The position numbers and the translations under genes are program-made. This document shows positions 11,249-22,099 of a stretch of DNA of 64,000 nt, one piece after another. Location: assembly GCA_037176725.1 (NCBI GenBank), contig JAZBRS010000075.1, forward strand, positions 73,224,001-73,288,000. The letters run 5' to 3'. The notes beneath the pieces were generated by a model. It was not told the origin of the DNA. It saw only the letters and a program-made list of their open reading frames with translations, and did not search any database. How positions within the stretch are numbered: position 1 is the first letter of the stretch; every line of letters starts with the position of its first letter. Source of the stretch: Posidonia oceanica (Eukaryota > Streptophyta > Magnoliopsida > Alismatales > Posidoniaceae).

Positions 11249-11580
11249 TGAAGAGCCTGTTTACTAAGCTTGGCCAAAGATAGGATGATATTGTTGTGCA
11301 TTGTGACAGTCAAAGTGCTATTCATCTATCAAAGGATCAAATGTTTCATGAGAGAACAAAGCACATTGATGTTAGGTGCCACTTCATACGTGAGATAATT
11401 GCATGTGGTGAGATTCAAGTATTGAAGATTGGTACAACAGACAATTTGGCTAACATAATGACTAAGCCTCTTCCACCCACCAAGTTCGATTTCTATTTCG
11501 ACTTGGTTGGGTTGTGCAACTCTTTAAGGGATAGGCCTTGGCAGAGGAGAAAGGAGTGTCACATCACATGCATGCGAGAA
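11249..11580 (+). pseudogene. copia-1 pol, part 2 (end of RNase H)
   Basis: It resumes RNase H after the nested LTR: KLGQR, a stop, DDIVVHCDSQSAIHLSKDQM, FHERTKHIDVRCHFIRE, then TTDNLANIMTKPLP. CDSQSAI carries the third acidic residue and HxRTKHIDVRxHFIR is the conserved copia RNase H tail. One stop (TAG at about 11281) replaces a sense codon. The frame ends before the polypurine tract. Confidence 0.88.
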
Positions 11581-11583
11581 TTC

Positions 11584-11600
11584 AAGTCAAGGTGAAGATT
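11584..11600 (+). other. copia-1 polypurine tract
   Basis: AAGTCAAGGTGAAGATT directly precedes the 3' LTR. It is purine-rich and in the position where plus-strand priming occurs. Confidence 0.65.
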
Positions 11601-12134
11601 TGTTGAGTTCATGCCTTGAATTCTCTGCATAGCCTGGCGGATGTTCGCTACATCACTGCATGCATCCAGAGGTTTTACGGACGTTCGAAACGAATGTCCA
11701 TCAGGACACTGCTTCAACACAGAAGAAAAACGGACGTCCGGAGCGGACGTCCGTTGAAGAATAGCTTCAACACAGGAGAAAAACAGATACTTGTTCCAGA
11801 TGTCCGCCTTGCTTGTAGATTTTAGATGAGAGTTGATTTTCCAACTCTTGAGAGTTTTTGGTACCGACATCTCTCTCTAGGGTGAGGGTTTTGATTATTT
11901 CTTCTCCATAAATCTTTGTAACTTGTACTCATCCTGATTTATAGTGATAGCTCTCTCTCTTTCCGCTCGTGGATGTAGGTTTTGATCGAACCACGTAAAA
12001 TTCTTGTATTTTTTGATGTACTCCTCCCTTTCTTCTTCTCTTGCATTATTTCTCTCTCCTATGAATTTTGGTTTATTGTTGATTTGCTTCACACCTTTTT
12101 CAATCCATATCTACGATCCAATCAACACTTAACA
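11601..12134 (+). repeat. copia-1 3' LTR
   Basis: Begins TGTTGAGTTCATGCC and ends CAACACTTAACA; the length is 534 bp. It aligns to the 5' LTR with scattered substitutions and one extra block (around 11740-11790) that repeats CTTCAACACAGGAGAAAAAC. That internal duplication explains the length difference. Confidence 0.9.
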
Positions 12135-12905
12135 CTAGCAATCATAAATAATCTTTCATTTCTTTTATTACATCTCTACTTAAATGACATCAAAACTGTG
12201 TATTACAAGCAAAAGCAGACGAATCATTCATATAGACCTCAATTCTATTTGTTATTCAATTCACGTGGCGTCAGATACGACATTACATAATTACCAGTTG
12301 AACCACTTCTAAACCAAACCTAAGTAAGACTTAGGCATCGTTTGGATACAATTTTGGAATGGATTTTAGATGTAGAATCTTGATTCTGTGCACATAAGTC
12401 GATGTAGAATAGTTGTAAGATTATTGGTGTAAAATCTAGAGAATATTGAATCTAGTTTGGATGTAGATTTTGGCATTGTTTTTATTATTCAAAATTACAT
12501 ATTTACCCTTATGAATTTAAATTTAGTTTAGATGACCATAAAATTCTCTCATTAGGTGATGACAGTGATTTACGTACAAACAATATAATAATACTGGAAT
12601 ACACCTGTAATATAATAATATTGGAATTCACTTGTAGTTTTTGGTTGAATCTTATTTTATCCTATAGGTCATGTTCTTCTTCCAACGTAAATCCATGGTA
12701 ATTTTCGTTAGATAAATTGATGGCATTTATGGTAATTTTTGTTAGATAAATCACGTAAATTCATACTACCTTGAGGGTAAGATGGTAAATATATCTACAC
12801 AATTCATCAGATTCTACCAAAAGTGCACCATTGGTCGATTATGCCAACAGTTTTATTTTTGAAATAAATAGAGCCTCGGATAACGTGTATAATCAGTCAT
12901 TGTCA
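12135..12905. other. AT-rich intergenic DNA
   Basis: No gene seen. GGCATCGTTTGGAT at 12334, preceded by TTA, resembles a Tourist-type TIR and could pair with the right end at 12984 (12 of 14 matches, TTA after it). That would define a 651-bp element, but the match is weaker than for the shorter element listed next. Confidence 0.4.
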
Positions 12906-12984
12906 AACCTGTTTGGTTGGGATAGTGGTCATTATCAAGATTATGGGATAATCTAGAGACTCGTAATCCCAACCAAACGAGGCC
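12906..12984. repeat. Small MITE remnant (Tourist-like foldback)
   Basis: The left arm CCTGTTTGGTTGGGATA (12908-12924) is the near-perfect inverse of the right arm TAATCCCAACCAAACGAGG (12964-12982). About 17 of 20 bases pair across a ~40-bp centre. Flanks are TCA on the left and TTA on the right, close to the 3-bp TTA target typical of Tourist/PIF elements. Confidence 0.55.
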
Positions 12985-13460
12985 TTAGATCCCGTTTGGA
13001 ACCTCCTAAATCCAGAAGTTAGATTTTGAGTTTTTTTCCAAAAGTTGACTTCTGAGAGTTTTTGTAGAAGCTAGATTCTAAATTACTTATAAGATCTTGT
13101 TTGGCAAATAAAGGTTCTATTGGTCGAAATTAGATTCTACCAATAATTTAATTACATATTTGCCCTCTTGTCCCTAACACAACTCCCACCCTCCTCTTCT
13201 TCCTTTCTTCCTTTCTTCATCTCACTGCGCCGTCCTCTACCTATGTCGTCGCCGTGAAGTCCTCTGCCGTCACTATGAGAGATTTCTTCTTCCCCATCTT
13301 CTTTTGCCAACTCCTCCTGCTGCTCCAGAGCTTCTCATAGGATCTTTTGGCTCATCTTGGAAGAAACAAACTGCAATAAAACCAAAACAAAACAAAACAT
13401 TGTAATCATAAAAACATATGCTTTCCAAAATCCTATAAAACACAATAGTTTTTCTTCAAA

Positions 13461-14066
13461 TCAAAAGGAACAAGAAACATGCACCTGAACTAGAGGAAGC
13501 AAGTAAGCCAATGTCTTCCTAGACCCGGTGAGCGACCCCAACACCACACTCTTCCCCTCCAACACCGTCGGAACCCCAATGCACTGTATCTCCGTGGGCA
13601 CCGAGATCCCCATCTCCTTCAACGCCCCCATCACCTCCTCACTCAGACCTAGCTCCTCAAAACTGGAAACTGCCACTCCCATCTTCTTCTTCTTCCCACC
13701 TCCCCGCCATCAACCACCTCGGAAGCGGCCCTCCTCGGTGATGAGCCCTTGGGAGGGGTGGAGGAGGTGACAATGACGTCCTTTTGGTGGCAAGAGCAAA
13801 TCCTGTCGAGGAGGATCGAGTGGCGGAGGGGTTGGAGGGGGTGTTAGTGGTGGTGGTGGCAGCAGCGGTGGAGAGGGATAGAGGGCGGAGGTGGCAGAGG
13901 GGGAGTTTGGTGGAGGAGAGGAGGGAGCGGGAGAGGAGGAGGGTGGAGGAGGAGAAGGAGAGGGAGAGGGAGAGGAATGCTCTTCATGTTCCCCTACCGC
14001 CGGCCAGGAAGAGGATTCCCCCTCGCCACAGCCAGCGGGCTGTCCGTCAGAGAGAATGAGAGACAA
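13461..14066 (-). pseudogene. DEAD-box RNA helicase N-terminal fragment (RH39-like)
   Basis: On the minus strand, 13682-13480 reads [20 protein letters not shown], then [40 protein letters not shown] and VQ. This is the Q-motif region and motif I of a DEAD-box ATP-dependent RNA helicase, most like plant RH39/RH50-type organellar helicases. Motif I is normally GSxTGSGKT; here it is GSLTGSRKT, losing a glycine of the phosphate loop. After VQ a GTGCAT donor-like site follows, and no further helicase motif (DEAD, SAT, HRIGR) is found at lower coordinates. Upstream the frame changes into a proline/serine-rich ORF (14066-13710) that may be the remains of a transit-peptide region. The fragment runs head-to-head with the bHLH gene if copia-2 is ignored. 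Confidence 0.65.
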
Positions 14067-14184
14067 GAGAAAGAAAATGGTGATGAGAGAGACATAAATA
14101 ATAATGGCATTTTGATATAAAATTTTAAAAACAATAAGGACATCATATTCATTGCCTAACTATTTCTCTAGCTTCTACCAGAAG

Positions 14185-14473
14185 TGTTGGGTATGTGGAG
14201 CCTGATTATGCTGAACCCTGGGCCTGCGGATCCAAGTGGGAGATTTTTTTTTTAAGGCTACATGTGTAATTTCCTATTACTATGACGTCGTAGTTCTCTT
14301 CTATATAAAGGGGGCAGTCTTCTGTAACATGCATCTTGAGAGAAAAAAATCCTAGTGCGGCCGTGGACATAGGTAACTTGCCGAACCACATAAATCCCTG
14401 TTTTCTGTGTGTACTTGTTTATTTTCTTCTTCGCTTCTCCTTTAGATCCTGTAGGAATATCCTTTCCCTAACA
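14185..14473 (+). repeat. copia-2 5' LTR
   Basis: TGTTGGGTATGTGG to CCCTAACA. It contains a TATA box, TATATAAA, at 14302-14309, the likely promoter of the element, followed by the transcript leader. Confidence 0.9.
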
Positions 14474-14475
14474 AC

Positions 14476-14487
14476 TGGTAGCAGAGC
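14476..14487 (+). other. copia-2 primer-binding site
   Basis: TGGTAGCAGAGC lies two bases after the LTR. It matches the initiator-Met tRNA complement TGGTATCAGAGC at 11 of 12 positions. Confidence 0.85.
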
Positions 14488-14514
14488 GTTTGGTTCAATA
14501 GGAATAGTGGGAGC

Positions 14515-15290
14515 GATGGCAGAGGACAGCAAGGTCAGAATCGAAAAGTTCGATGGCAAAAACTTCGATTTCTAGAAGATGTAGTAGAGGACTATCTCTA
14601 TCAGAAGAAGTTGCACGAACTGCTATTGGGGAAGAAGCCAGAAGGGATGGAACAGGAGGCTTGGGATATGTTAGATTGTCAGGCACTTGGTGTGGTCAGA
14701 TTAACGCTGACAAGGAACGTGGCGTTCAATATCGTCAAAGAAAAGACCACAGCAGACCTGATGAAGGCGTTGTCAGATATGTACGAGAAGCCATCGGCCT
14801 CGAACAAGGTACATTTGATGCGTCATTTATTTAATCTTAAGATGTTAGAAGGAGGGTGCGTTGCAGATCACATCAACGAGTTCAACGTGATCATAACTCA
14901 ATTGAGTTTGGTGGAGATCACGTTTGATGATGAGGTCAGGGCATTGATTCTGTTATCATTACTACCAGAAAGCTGGTCTGTAATCGTGAATGGGGTTAGC
15001 AGTTCGCTAGGTAATGCAAACTTGAAGTTGAATGACATCCGATATCTGATTTTGAGCGAGGACATTCGCAAGAAGGAATGTGGAGAATCTTTAGGATCTA
15101 CTTTAAGCATAGAAAGCAGAGGAAGGAGTCAATACCGTAGCCAGAATCAAACCCATGGCAGATCTAAGTCCAAGGGGAAGGGCAAGAATCGCAAGGACGT
15201 CGTTTGCTGGAACTGCGAGAAGAAGGGTCACTTTAGCAGTTAGTGTAAGGCACCGAAGAAAAAGAAGAAGAATCAGTCAAGAGATGATGA
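14515..15290 (+). pseudogene. copia-2 gag
   Basis: ATG at 14515 opens MAEDSKVRIEKFDGKNFDF, the typical copia gag start, but TAG stops appear at once where FDF(W)KM.(M)EDYL is expected. The frame then runs well from 14611: LHELLLGKKPEGM, the middle helices, HINEFNVIITQLSLVEITFD and LLSLLPESW. It ends in a basic tract and the CCHC knuckle CWNCEKKGHFSS-stop-C near 15205-15247, in which a TAG sits before the last Cys. All family parts are present, but at least four stops prevent translation. Confidence 0.88.
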
Positions 15291-15299
15291 TTCTGCAAA

Positions 15300-17117
15300 C
15301 TCAACTAGTGAAGACATTGCTGATGCCTTAGTTTGCTGTGTTGACAGCCCTATTGAGTCGTGGATTATGGACTCAGGTGCGTCATTTCACTCTACCAACC
15401 CTTGGATTTGCTACATAAATATGTTGCAATAGAAAATGTAAGACTCTATCTTACTAATGATAGTTGTTTGGATATCGTGGGCAATGGTGAAGTTCACACA
15501 AGGACTGGCAATGGACTATGGAAACTGTAGGAAGTCAGACATGTTCCAGATCTTATGAGGAACTTGATCTCCATGGATTAGATTGACGATGAAGGATACA
15601 CAATAGTATTTGGAGGAGGACAATGGAAAGTAGTCAAGGGTGCTATGGTTGTGGCACGAGGCAAGAAGGTAGGAACTCTATACTTGGCACCAGGACAGAA
15701 GGACACCATTGCAGTTGACTCAAAACTATGGCATAGGAGACTTGAGTACATGAGTGAAAAGAGAATGAAGCTATTGGCATCAAAAGGAAAAATACCAAAT
15801 CTGAAATCAGTGGATGTTGGCCTTTGTGAGGACTGCATCTATGGCAAACAGAAGAGAATCAGTTTCTCAAAGTCTATAAGAATGTCAAAGGCAGAAAAGC
15901 TGGAGTTAATTCATACTGATGTATGGGGACTAGCCACTGTAAAATCCCTTGGAGGCTTACGCTATTATGTTACATTCATTGATGACTCCACCAGAAAAGT
16001 ATGGGTTTATTTTCTGAAAAATAAATCTGACGTGTTTGCTACTTTTAAAAGGTGGAAAGCTGAGGTGGAAAATCAAACTGGTCAGAAAGTGAAGAGTCTG
16101 AGGTCTGACAATGGTGGAGAGTATGACAGTCAGGAGTTCAAAGATTTTTGTGTAAGGCATGGAATTCGAATGATCAGAACAGTCCCTGGAAGACTAAAGC
16201 AGAATGGCGTTGCTGAAAGAATGAACAGGACCATGAACGAAAGAGCAAGAAGCTTGAGGTTACATGCAGATTTTCCAAAAACTTTTTGGACAAATGCAAT
16301 CAATACAGCAGCATATCTAATCAACCGAGGACCTTCAGTTCCATTGAGATATAAGATCCTTGAAGAGGAATGGACTAGAAAGGAGGCAAATATCTCACAT
16401 CTGAAAGTTTTTGGCTGTATTTCCTATGTACACATAGATCCTGATGTTAGAGATAAGCTAAATACAAAAGCTAGAAAATGCTATCTTATTGGTTATGATT
16501 TTGATTATTTTGGCTATCGTTTTTGGGATGATCAAAATAGAAAAATTATAAGGCATAACGATGTTACATTTGATGAAACTATGCTGTATAAAGATAGACA
16601 TGCAGTAGAATCTGACTATGCAGGGAAACAACCACAGAGCGTCGCAAGGTTGTGTTAGAGGATATTAACGAAGATGATATTGCTAGAAGAGTTCAAGAGA
16701 ATCCAGTAAACAATGAAGAACACCCTGAACCATCTACTCCTATATCACATGTGAGAAGATCTACGAGAGTATCCAGACCTACACAACACTTCTCACCATC
16801 ATTGTATTATTTGCTGTTGACAGATGGTGGAGAGCAGAGTACTACGATGAAGCAGTACAAATAGAAGATTTTGTTAAGTGGGAGTTAGCCATGAAAGATG
16901 AGATGAACTCCCTAGTGAAGAATAGAACATGGGTGCTGACGCACCTACCAGAAGGAAAAAAAGCCTTACAGAACAAATGGGTGTACCGAATTAAAGAAGA
17001 ACCTGATGGCTCCAAGAGATACAAGGCTAGACTGGTCATGAAGGGCTTTCAACAATTAAGAGGCATTGATTACATAGAGGTATTCTCTTCAATAGTTAAG
17101 ATTACCACAATTAGACT
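15300..17117 (+). pseudogene. copia-2 pol, part 1 (protease, integrase, start of RT)
   Basis: The protease motif WIMDSGASFH is intact, with the catalytic Asp codon at 15370-15372. A stop follows around 15430. From 15645 to 16658 a single 337-residue frame covers GAG-pre-integrase (LWHRRLEYMSEKRM) and the integrase core with its acidic triad: HTDVWG, RSDNGGEYDS and NGVAERMNRT. After a stop near 16656 the chromodomain-less C-terminal linker follows (RRSTRVSRPTQHF), then the RT start at 16891-17117 (MKDEMNSLVKNRTWVLTHLP, YKARLVMKGFQQ). The sequence breaks at TIRL, where the solo LTR is inserted. The integrase is the best-preserved domain of this element. Confidence 0.9.
17113..17117. repeat. Target-site duplication, left (AGACT)
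   Basis: AGACT precedes the TGTCACGACC end of the nested LTR and recurs at 20285-20289. Confidence 0.9.
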
Positions 17118-18430
17118 TGTCACGACCCTGATCGCAACAGTACAAAAACCAAGCCCAACAAAAATTTAAAATATAATTAACTATTACATCAACAGTTAAC
17201 TACTGGGCCAAACAACAATATTTGTGCCAGAAACCTGCAGTGGACAGCTACGTGACTCCCACTATATGCACTATCAACTCGAACCAGCTAGACATCTGCA
17301 CCTGCAACTGAAAACCACACAGCATACGTGAGTGACTAGAAATCGTCACCCGGTACACACCTCGCAAAAATCATGAGAGAAACCGACACAAAAACCAGAA
17401 TACGGCACAAACCAGTCAAACCCCAAATCCAGGTCCACAATAATCATTATAATCAATAAAAACACCTTCCCCAAAGCCAATATGCTAAAATCGGAAAAGA
17501 TAGGTGTTTACAAATCATTTTCATAAACCACATCCCACCGGCCCAAAACAAGGCGGAAATATCTCGTAAACAAATTCTTAATTACTAACAGCAGCCCATC
17601 GGCCCCAGAACTCAAATCAAAACCATACGCCGTAAATAGGCAGAAAGTACTAGGCCCAATATGGCCCAAAACTCGACAAAAACCACACGAAGCCCAAAAT
17701 CAGGCAAAGCTCTAGACCTAATACGGTTAGCAACAACCAAACACAGCCTCACAGGCACGAAACCATAACTAGTCGTGTTGCCTGGCGCCAAGCAACCGAC
17801 CTGGCCTCAAGCAGTAGCTAGGGACTCACCTCTGCAACTCACTGCATTGCCACGAACACCCACCCTGTGGAGGAGCGTGTCTGTCCCGGCATCTCATACC
17901 AGAGACGCCTAAAAAAGCGATCCCCACCTGGAAAAGCTACTCACCTCCAACTGGACGAGCTGTCCATAATTAGGACAAACCACAAGGCACGTCCAAATAC
18001 GGCGACCTCAGCTTAGTGCTCCGAACCACTAGAAGCTCCTCACCCCTAGGCTCAGCTAGCACCCAAAACAAGGCGAGTCCCGGTGCCTGTAGTGACTAAG
18101 GTATCACGTCCAGCTACGCAGGAGTATCATACCTCCCGAGTCCGCTACTACGATACCGCTAGGTACAGCCGACACCCTGACCCCCAAGACCTCAACTCAG
18201 GTAAGGTGTGCGACACACCAGGAACGTCATCGCATCCCCGGGTCCACCCAACACAACTCCTAGGTTTCGGCCACAGAAAAAACCTCGACAAAATCATTTG
18301 CAAATAGTCCATATTTTTTCCTCAGAAAACCTCTTTGAAAACATTTATTAAATTCAAGGGCTAAAGCACAATATGCCTAAAAAACAAACATTATTAACAT
18401 TACAAGAAAACATGTCCGGGAAACAACCCA

Positions 18431-18730
18431 GACCAAAATCGACAGATCGGAAGTCCAATCGGTCGACCGAAAATCTCTGATTCAGTCGACCCAAAAGGAC
18501 CGGTCGACCGATCAAGTCCAGAAAACGAAAGACCGAAATCCCATCGGTCTACCGAAAACCCCTGATTTGGTCGACCAAAAAAGACCAGTCGACCGATCGA
18601 GCCTAGAAAACGGCAGACCAAAATCCCATCGGTCTACTAAAAACCCCTGATTTGGTCGACCAAAAAGGACTGGTTGACCGATCGAGCCCAGAAAACGGCA
18701 GACCGAACGATTTCGGTCGACCGAATTCAG
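18431..18730. repeat. 85-bp tandem repeat in the solo LTR, about 3.4 copies
   Basis: The unit boundary GACC(G/A)AAATCCCATCGGTC starts at 18531 and 18616, with a partial unit at 18701, exactly 85 bases apart. A diverged, longer first copy starts at 18431. Each unit is rich in the palindromic core GGTCGACC and in CGGTCGACCGATC. Confidence 0.8.
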
Positions 18731-20084
18731 CTTCAGGAGCACAAAAAGGAAGGACGTTCGGCATACCGATTAATTTCGGTGTGCCGAAACAAAGAATGGC
18801 TGAAAACTCATAAAACCCACTTAAATCCCAAAACACCTGCATAAAACTCTAAATCTAGCATGACATATACCGAAATCACCGGAATTCAATAAGGAATGCA
18901 ACCAAACATGTATTATGGCATTCCGAGGCATACAATTCACAAAAACACTGGAAAACCCACATTCGAGCCACTTACGCCCAAAAATCCCAAATACTTGTAA
19001 TTCCACACTAAACCGAACATGCAATATATGAAAATGAGCGTATCTGCTCAAGCAACACAACCACACCACATTCACCTCAATCTGAGGCGTAAAACACCGG
19101 AAATCATCGAAAAACCTCAATTTAGGCATTTTAACTACTCGGGCCATAAATCCGGCCAAAAACCACATAAAATCCCAAAAATTGCCAAACCACATTCATA
19201 GCATTCAAAACATGGTAAGGGACGCATGCATATCGTTTTTCAAGTATTTGAGCAACTACGGGCGAGGCGTGTACCTTGGGATAGAGGGACGGCCACTGTC
19301 CTTCGGCAACCACGCGCGACTCCGGCAATCCGCCGCCGCACCGAGTTCCACGTGCCGCTCTCGGGCTCGCCACTCCACCGGGACGAAGACCGGAGCTCGC
19401 CGCACCACCGTCGGCCGCTGCCACGTGCCGACCACCGCCAACAGCCACCAAACAGAGGAGGAGGAAGAAGAAGGGGAGGAAGGGGGAGGAAGGAGGAGTG
19501 AGGAGGTGGAGAGGAGAGAGAGGAGGAGGTGGAGATGGGGAGAGGGGAGGGGAAGCTTGCGCCGGCCAGGGGGTTAGGGCATGGGCGCGGTGGAGAGGAG
19601 GAAGGGGGATGAGCGGGTAAGGGAAATGAGGGAGAGAGAATGAGTGGGAGAGAGGGTGGAAGTGGGCACGAGAGAAGGAGGGAGAAAGAGAGAGACAAAG
19701 AGAGAGAAGTGAGGGTGAGTGGAGGAGATAGAGAAAAGCTGCGGGAATGCAGGGAGGAAGGCGTGTGTGCGCGATACGTGAAGGAGTGCATGCAGATATA
19801 GGGCACGCACCTCCGCACTACAGAATCACGAGACGCCGCTTTCCCCTGCAAGGCGTGGATCTCGCGTCCTCGCCAACTGGCACAGCCACGCGAGTCAGTG
19901 GCGGCAACACACTGAACACACGCACAGTGCCATGCGGGCCCAAGTACAGTAATATGCTGGGTAAATTGCATGACACCCCCCAAGGAATAGAGAAATTATA
20001 GAAAGGGAAAGATAGGGACCAACGAGTAAAAAGAGAGAAAGCCAGGGACCAGACTGCAATCTGTCCCACCAACCACCACAAATA

Positions 20085-20206
20085 GGGCCCACAGCAAACC
20101 AAAGGTTGGGTCCACGAACAACCACAAGTACGGCCCACAACAAAACACAGATGGGGCCCACACAAACCACCGGTGGGGCCCACTTCAATCACAAGTGGAG
20201 CCCACA
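20085..20206. repeat. Short GGGCCCAC-containing tandem repeat
   Basis: Five to six imperfect units of about 23-25 bp carry (G)GGCCCAC or GGTCCAC followed by a CAxAACCA-type spacer. They lie just inside the 5' end of the minus-strand solo LTR. Confidence 0.6.
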
Positions 20207-20284
20207 AGGTCAGTAACACCCATCTACCGCCAAGGAATTCATTATAAAAGTATAATTATAGAAAATGAATTCTCGGGTGTTACA

Positions 20285-20289
20285 AGACT
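20285..20289. repeat. Target-site duplication, right (AGACT)
   Basis: Follows the terminal GTTACA of the nested LTR and matches 17113-17117. Confidence 0.9.
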
Positions 20290-21555
20290 AGTACTTAGTA
20301 TTGTTGCTACAGAAAACTTGCATCTAGAGCAGTTAGATGTGAAGATAGTCTTTTTGCATGGAGACTTGGAAGAGGATATCTACATGCAACAGGTTGAAGG
20401 TTTCAAAGTTCCAGGCAAATGAAAACTTGAATGTAAATTGCAGAAGAGTCTTTATGGCTTGAAGCAGGCTCCCAGACAGTGGTACAAGAAATTTGATAAC
20501 TTTATATGTGATATTGGTTTCACAAGATGTGAAATGGACTTTTGTTGCTATTTCAAGAGTTTTGATGACTGTTATATTATCTTGCTACTGTATGTGGATG
20601 ATATGCTTGTTGCAGAATCCAACATGAGGGAGATCAACAAGTTGAAGCGATAGATGTCAAAGGAATTTGACATGAAGGACTTGGGTGAAGCAAAGCAGAT
20701 TCTTGGAATGAGAATCATTCGAGACGGCTCTAAAGGAACTCTAATATTGTCCCAAGAGAAGTACATTGAAAAGGTACTAGACAGGTTTAATCTCAATGAT
20801 GCAAAGCCCAAAGACTCTCCATTGGGAAGTCAGTTCAAGTTGTTTAAGGAGCAATCGTTAAAGATAGAAGAAGATCGGAAGTACATGTCCAAAATACCAT
20901 ATGCTTCTACAGTTGGAAGTGTGATGTATGCTATGGTGTGTACCAGACTTGACATAGCTCATGCAATAGGATTTGTGAGCAGATTCATGTCAGATCCAGA
21001 AAAAGAGCATTGGGAAGCTGTAAAGTGGCTCTTACGATATCTGAAAGGCTCCACAAGTGTGGGACTCTGTTTCAAAAAGAGTGATATGATTTTGCAGGAC
21101 TTCTGTGATGTAGATTTGGGTGGTGACTTGGATGGAAAAAAGACCACCACAGGTTATGTCTTTACCCAAGGAGGTACAACAGTCAGTTGGATGTCAAGAC
21201 TATAGAAAAGTGTTTCTCTCTCAACCATTGAAGTAAAATATATGGCAATCTCAGAAACTGCCAAAGAGATGATTTGACTGAAGAACTTTATGAAGGAGTT
21301 GGGAAAGAAGCGAGACAGTAGTACACTTTTCAGTGATAGTCAGAGTATCATTCATGTTGTAAAGAATCCAATCTTCCATGCTAGGACTAAGCACATCCAG
21401 TTGAGATATCATCACATTTGTGGGTTGATTGAGGATGGGACCTTGACATTGAAGAAGATACTTGGTGCAGAGAATCCATCAAACATGTTGATCAACGGTG
21501 TAAGCACTCAGAAACTGAGGCTATGTATAGCCTTAGTTGGTCTCCAAGGTACTTG
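20285..21555 (+). pseudogene. copia-2 pol, part 2 (RT core and RNase H)
   Basis: The RT continues with HLEQLDVKIVFLHGDLEEDI, a stop after VPGK, SLYGLKQAPRQWY, and intact YVDD at 20591-20602. After a TAG near 20651 come FDMKDLGEAKQILGM and the connection region. RNase H starts near 21100 with a damaged first block (FCDVDLGGDLDGKKTTTGYV for the usual DADxAGD). It continues past a stop into STIEVKYMA (the usual TEAEY is altered) and FSDSQSIIH. The conserved tail FHARTKHIQLRYHHI follows. The frame is broken at four or more points and two RNase H acidic blocks are changed. Confidence 0.88.
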
Positions 21556-21654
21556 AGAAAGGGAGATGCTGCAATAAGAACATCACTCAGGACATACGGA
21601 GAAAAGTTACAGAAGAGGTTCATTGATGAGAAGATCAGTCTCCAAGTGGGAGAC

Positions 21655-21942
21655 TGTTGGGTATGTGGAGCCTGATTATACTGAATCCTGGGCCTGCGAT
21701 CCAAGTGGGAGAATTTTTTTTAAGGCTACATGTGTAATTTCCTATTACTATGACGTCTTAGTTCTCTTCTATATAAAGGGAGGCAGTCTTTTGTAACATG
21801 TATCTTAAGAGAAAAAAATCCTAATATGGTCGTGGACGTAGGTAACTTATCGAACCACGTAAATTCTTTTTTTTTTTGTGTGTCTGTTTATTTTCTTTTT
21901 CACTTCTCCTTTAGATCTTACAGGGATATCCTTTCCTTAATA
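21655..21942 (+). repeat. copia-2 3' LTR
   Basis: Begins TGTTGGGTATGTGG right after the purine-rich CAAGTGGGAGAC and ends CCTTAATA, the decayed form of CCCTAACA in the 5' LTR. It carries its own TATATAAA near 21769, directed toward the bHLH gene about 600 bp away. Confidence 0.9.
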
Positions 21943-22091
21943 AGGAGTTCTCTCCAACAAACATTTACAAAAACATAAATTTACGCATGGTCCAGCAATC
22001 AACCCATTTGTTTTCTCCCTGTTGCAAAACCACGAAAAAGACAAAACTAGAGCTTCCATTTCTTTCTCCTCAATCCAGTTCTTCCACTTAC

Positions 22092-22099
22092 TATATAAA
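22092..22099 (+). promoter_or_regulatory. TATA box of the bHLH gene
   Basis: TATATAAA lies 285 bp upstream of the main ATG, downstream of a stretch of about 150 bp between the copia-2 end and this site. A transcription start around 22120-22130 would leave a ~250-nt 5' UTR. This is inferred from position and consensus; no transcript evidence is available here. Confidence 0.55.

Larger units (their letters stand above)
4708..12134 (+). mobile_element. copia-1: decayed Ty1/copia LTR retrotransposon
   Basis: Two LTRs (4708-5211 and 11601-12134), both beginning TGTTGAGTT and ending CACTTAACA, flank a PBS, gag, and protease-integrase-RT-RNase H in the order usual for Ty1/copia. The protein sequence is of the general TNT1-94/Tork kind. 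Flanks are CTAAT on the left and CTAGC on the right, so only three of five TSD bases still match. LTRs differ by several substitutions and indels. Gag and pol carry many stops and frameshifts, so the element cannot move by itself. A 2316-bp solo gypsy LTR is nested in its RNase H (8928-11243); without it the element would be about 5.1 kb. Confidence 0.9.
17118..20284 (-). mobile_element. Solo LTR of a Ty3/gypsy element (chromovirus/Tekay-like), minus orientation
   Basis: Plus-strand ends are TGTCACGACC and GGGTGTTACA. Read on the minus strand it runs TGTAACACCCGAGAATTC to GGGTCGTGACA, the end pattern of plant chromovirus (Del/Tekay) LTRs. AGACT flanks it on both sides, and removing it rejoins RT motif TIRLV with LSIVATENLHLEQLDV. 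It is 3167 bp, codes for nothing recognisable, and contains an 85-bp tandem repeat and a GGGCCCAC-rich short repeat. Lineage is inferred from end sequences and LTR length only. ORFs inside, such as the 247-residue serine/proline-rich one at 19983-19240 (minus), look like low-complexity shadows. Confidence 0.82.
14185..21942 (+). mobile_element. copia-2: decayed Ty1/copia element (Tork/TNT1-like)
   Basis: The LTRs are 14185-14473 and 21655-21942 (289 and 288 bp, roughly 90% alike by eye). A PBS, a gag with zinc knuckle, a protease with intact DSGA, integrase, RT and RNase H follow in copia order. The flanks AGAAG (14180-14184) and AGGAG (21943-21947) fit one 5-bp TSD with a single change. Gag and pol have several stops. 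A 3167-bp solo gypsy LTR is nested in the RT (17118-20284); without it the element would be about 4.6 kb. It ends about 150 bp upstream of the bHLH gene's TATA box. Confidence 0.92.

Noticed and set aside
19240..19983. 247-codon minus-strand ORF, Ser/Pro/Leu-rich
   Set aside because: Low-complexity translation of a GA/GGA-rich strand inside a solo LTR; no domain and overlapping frames of equal length.
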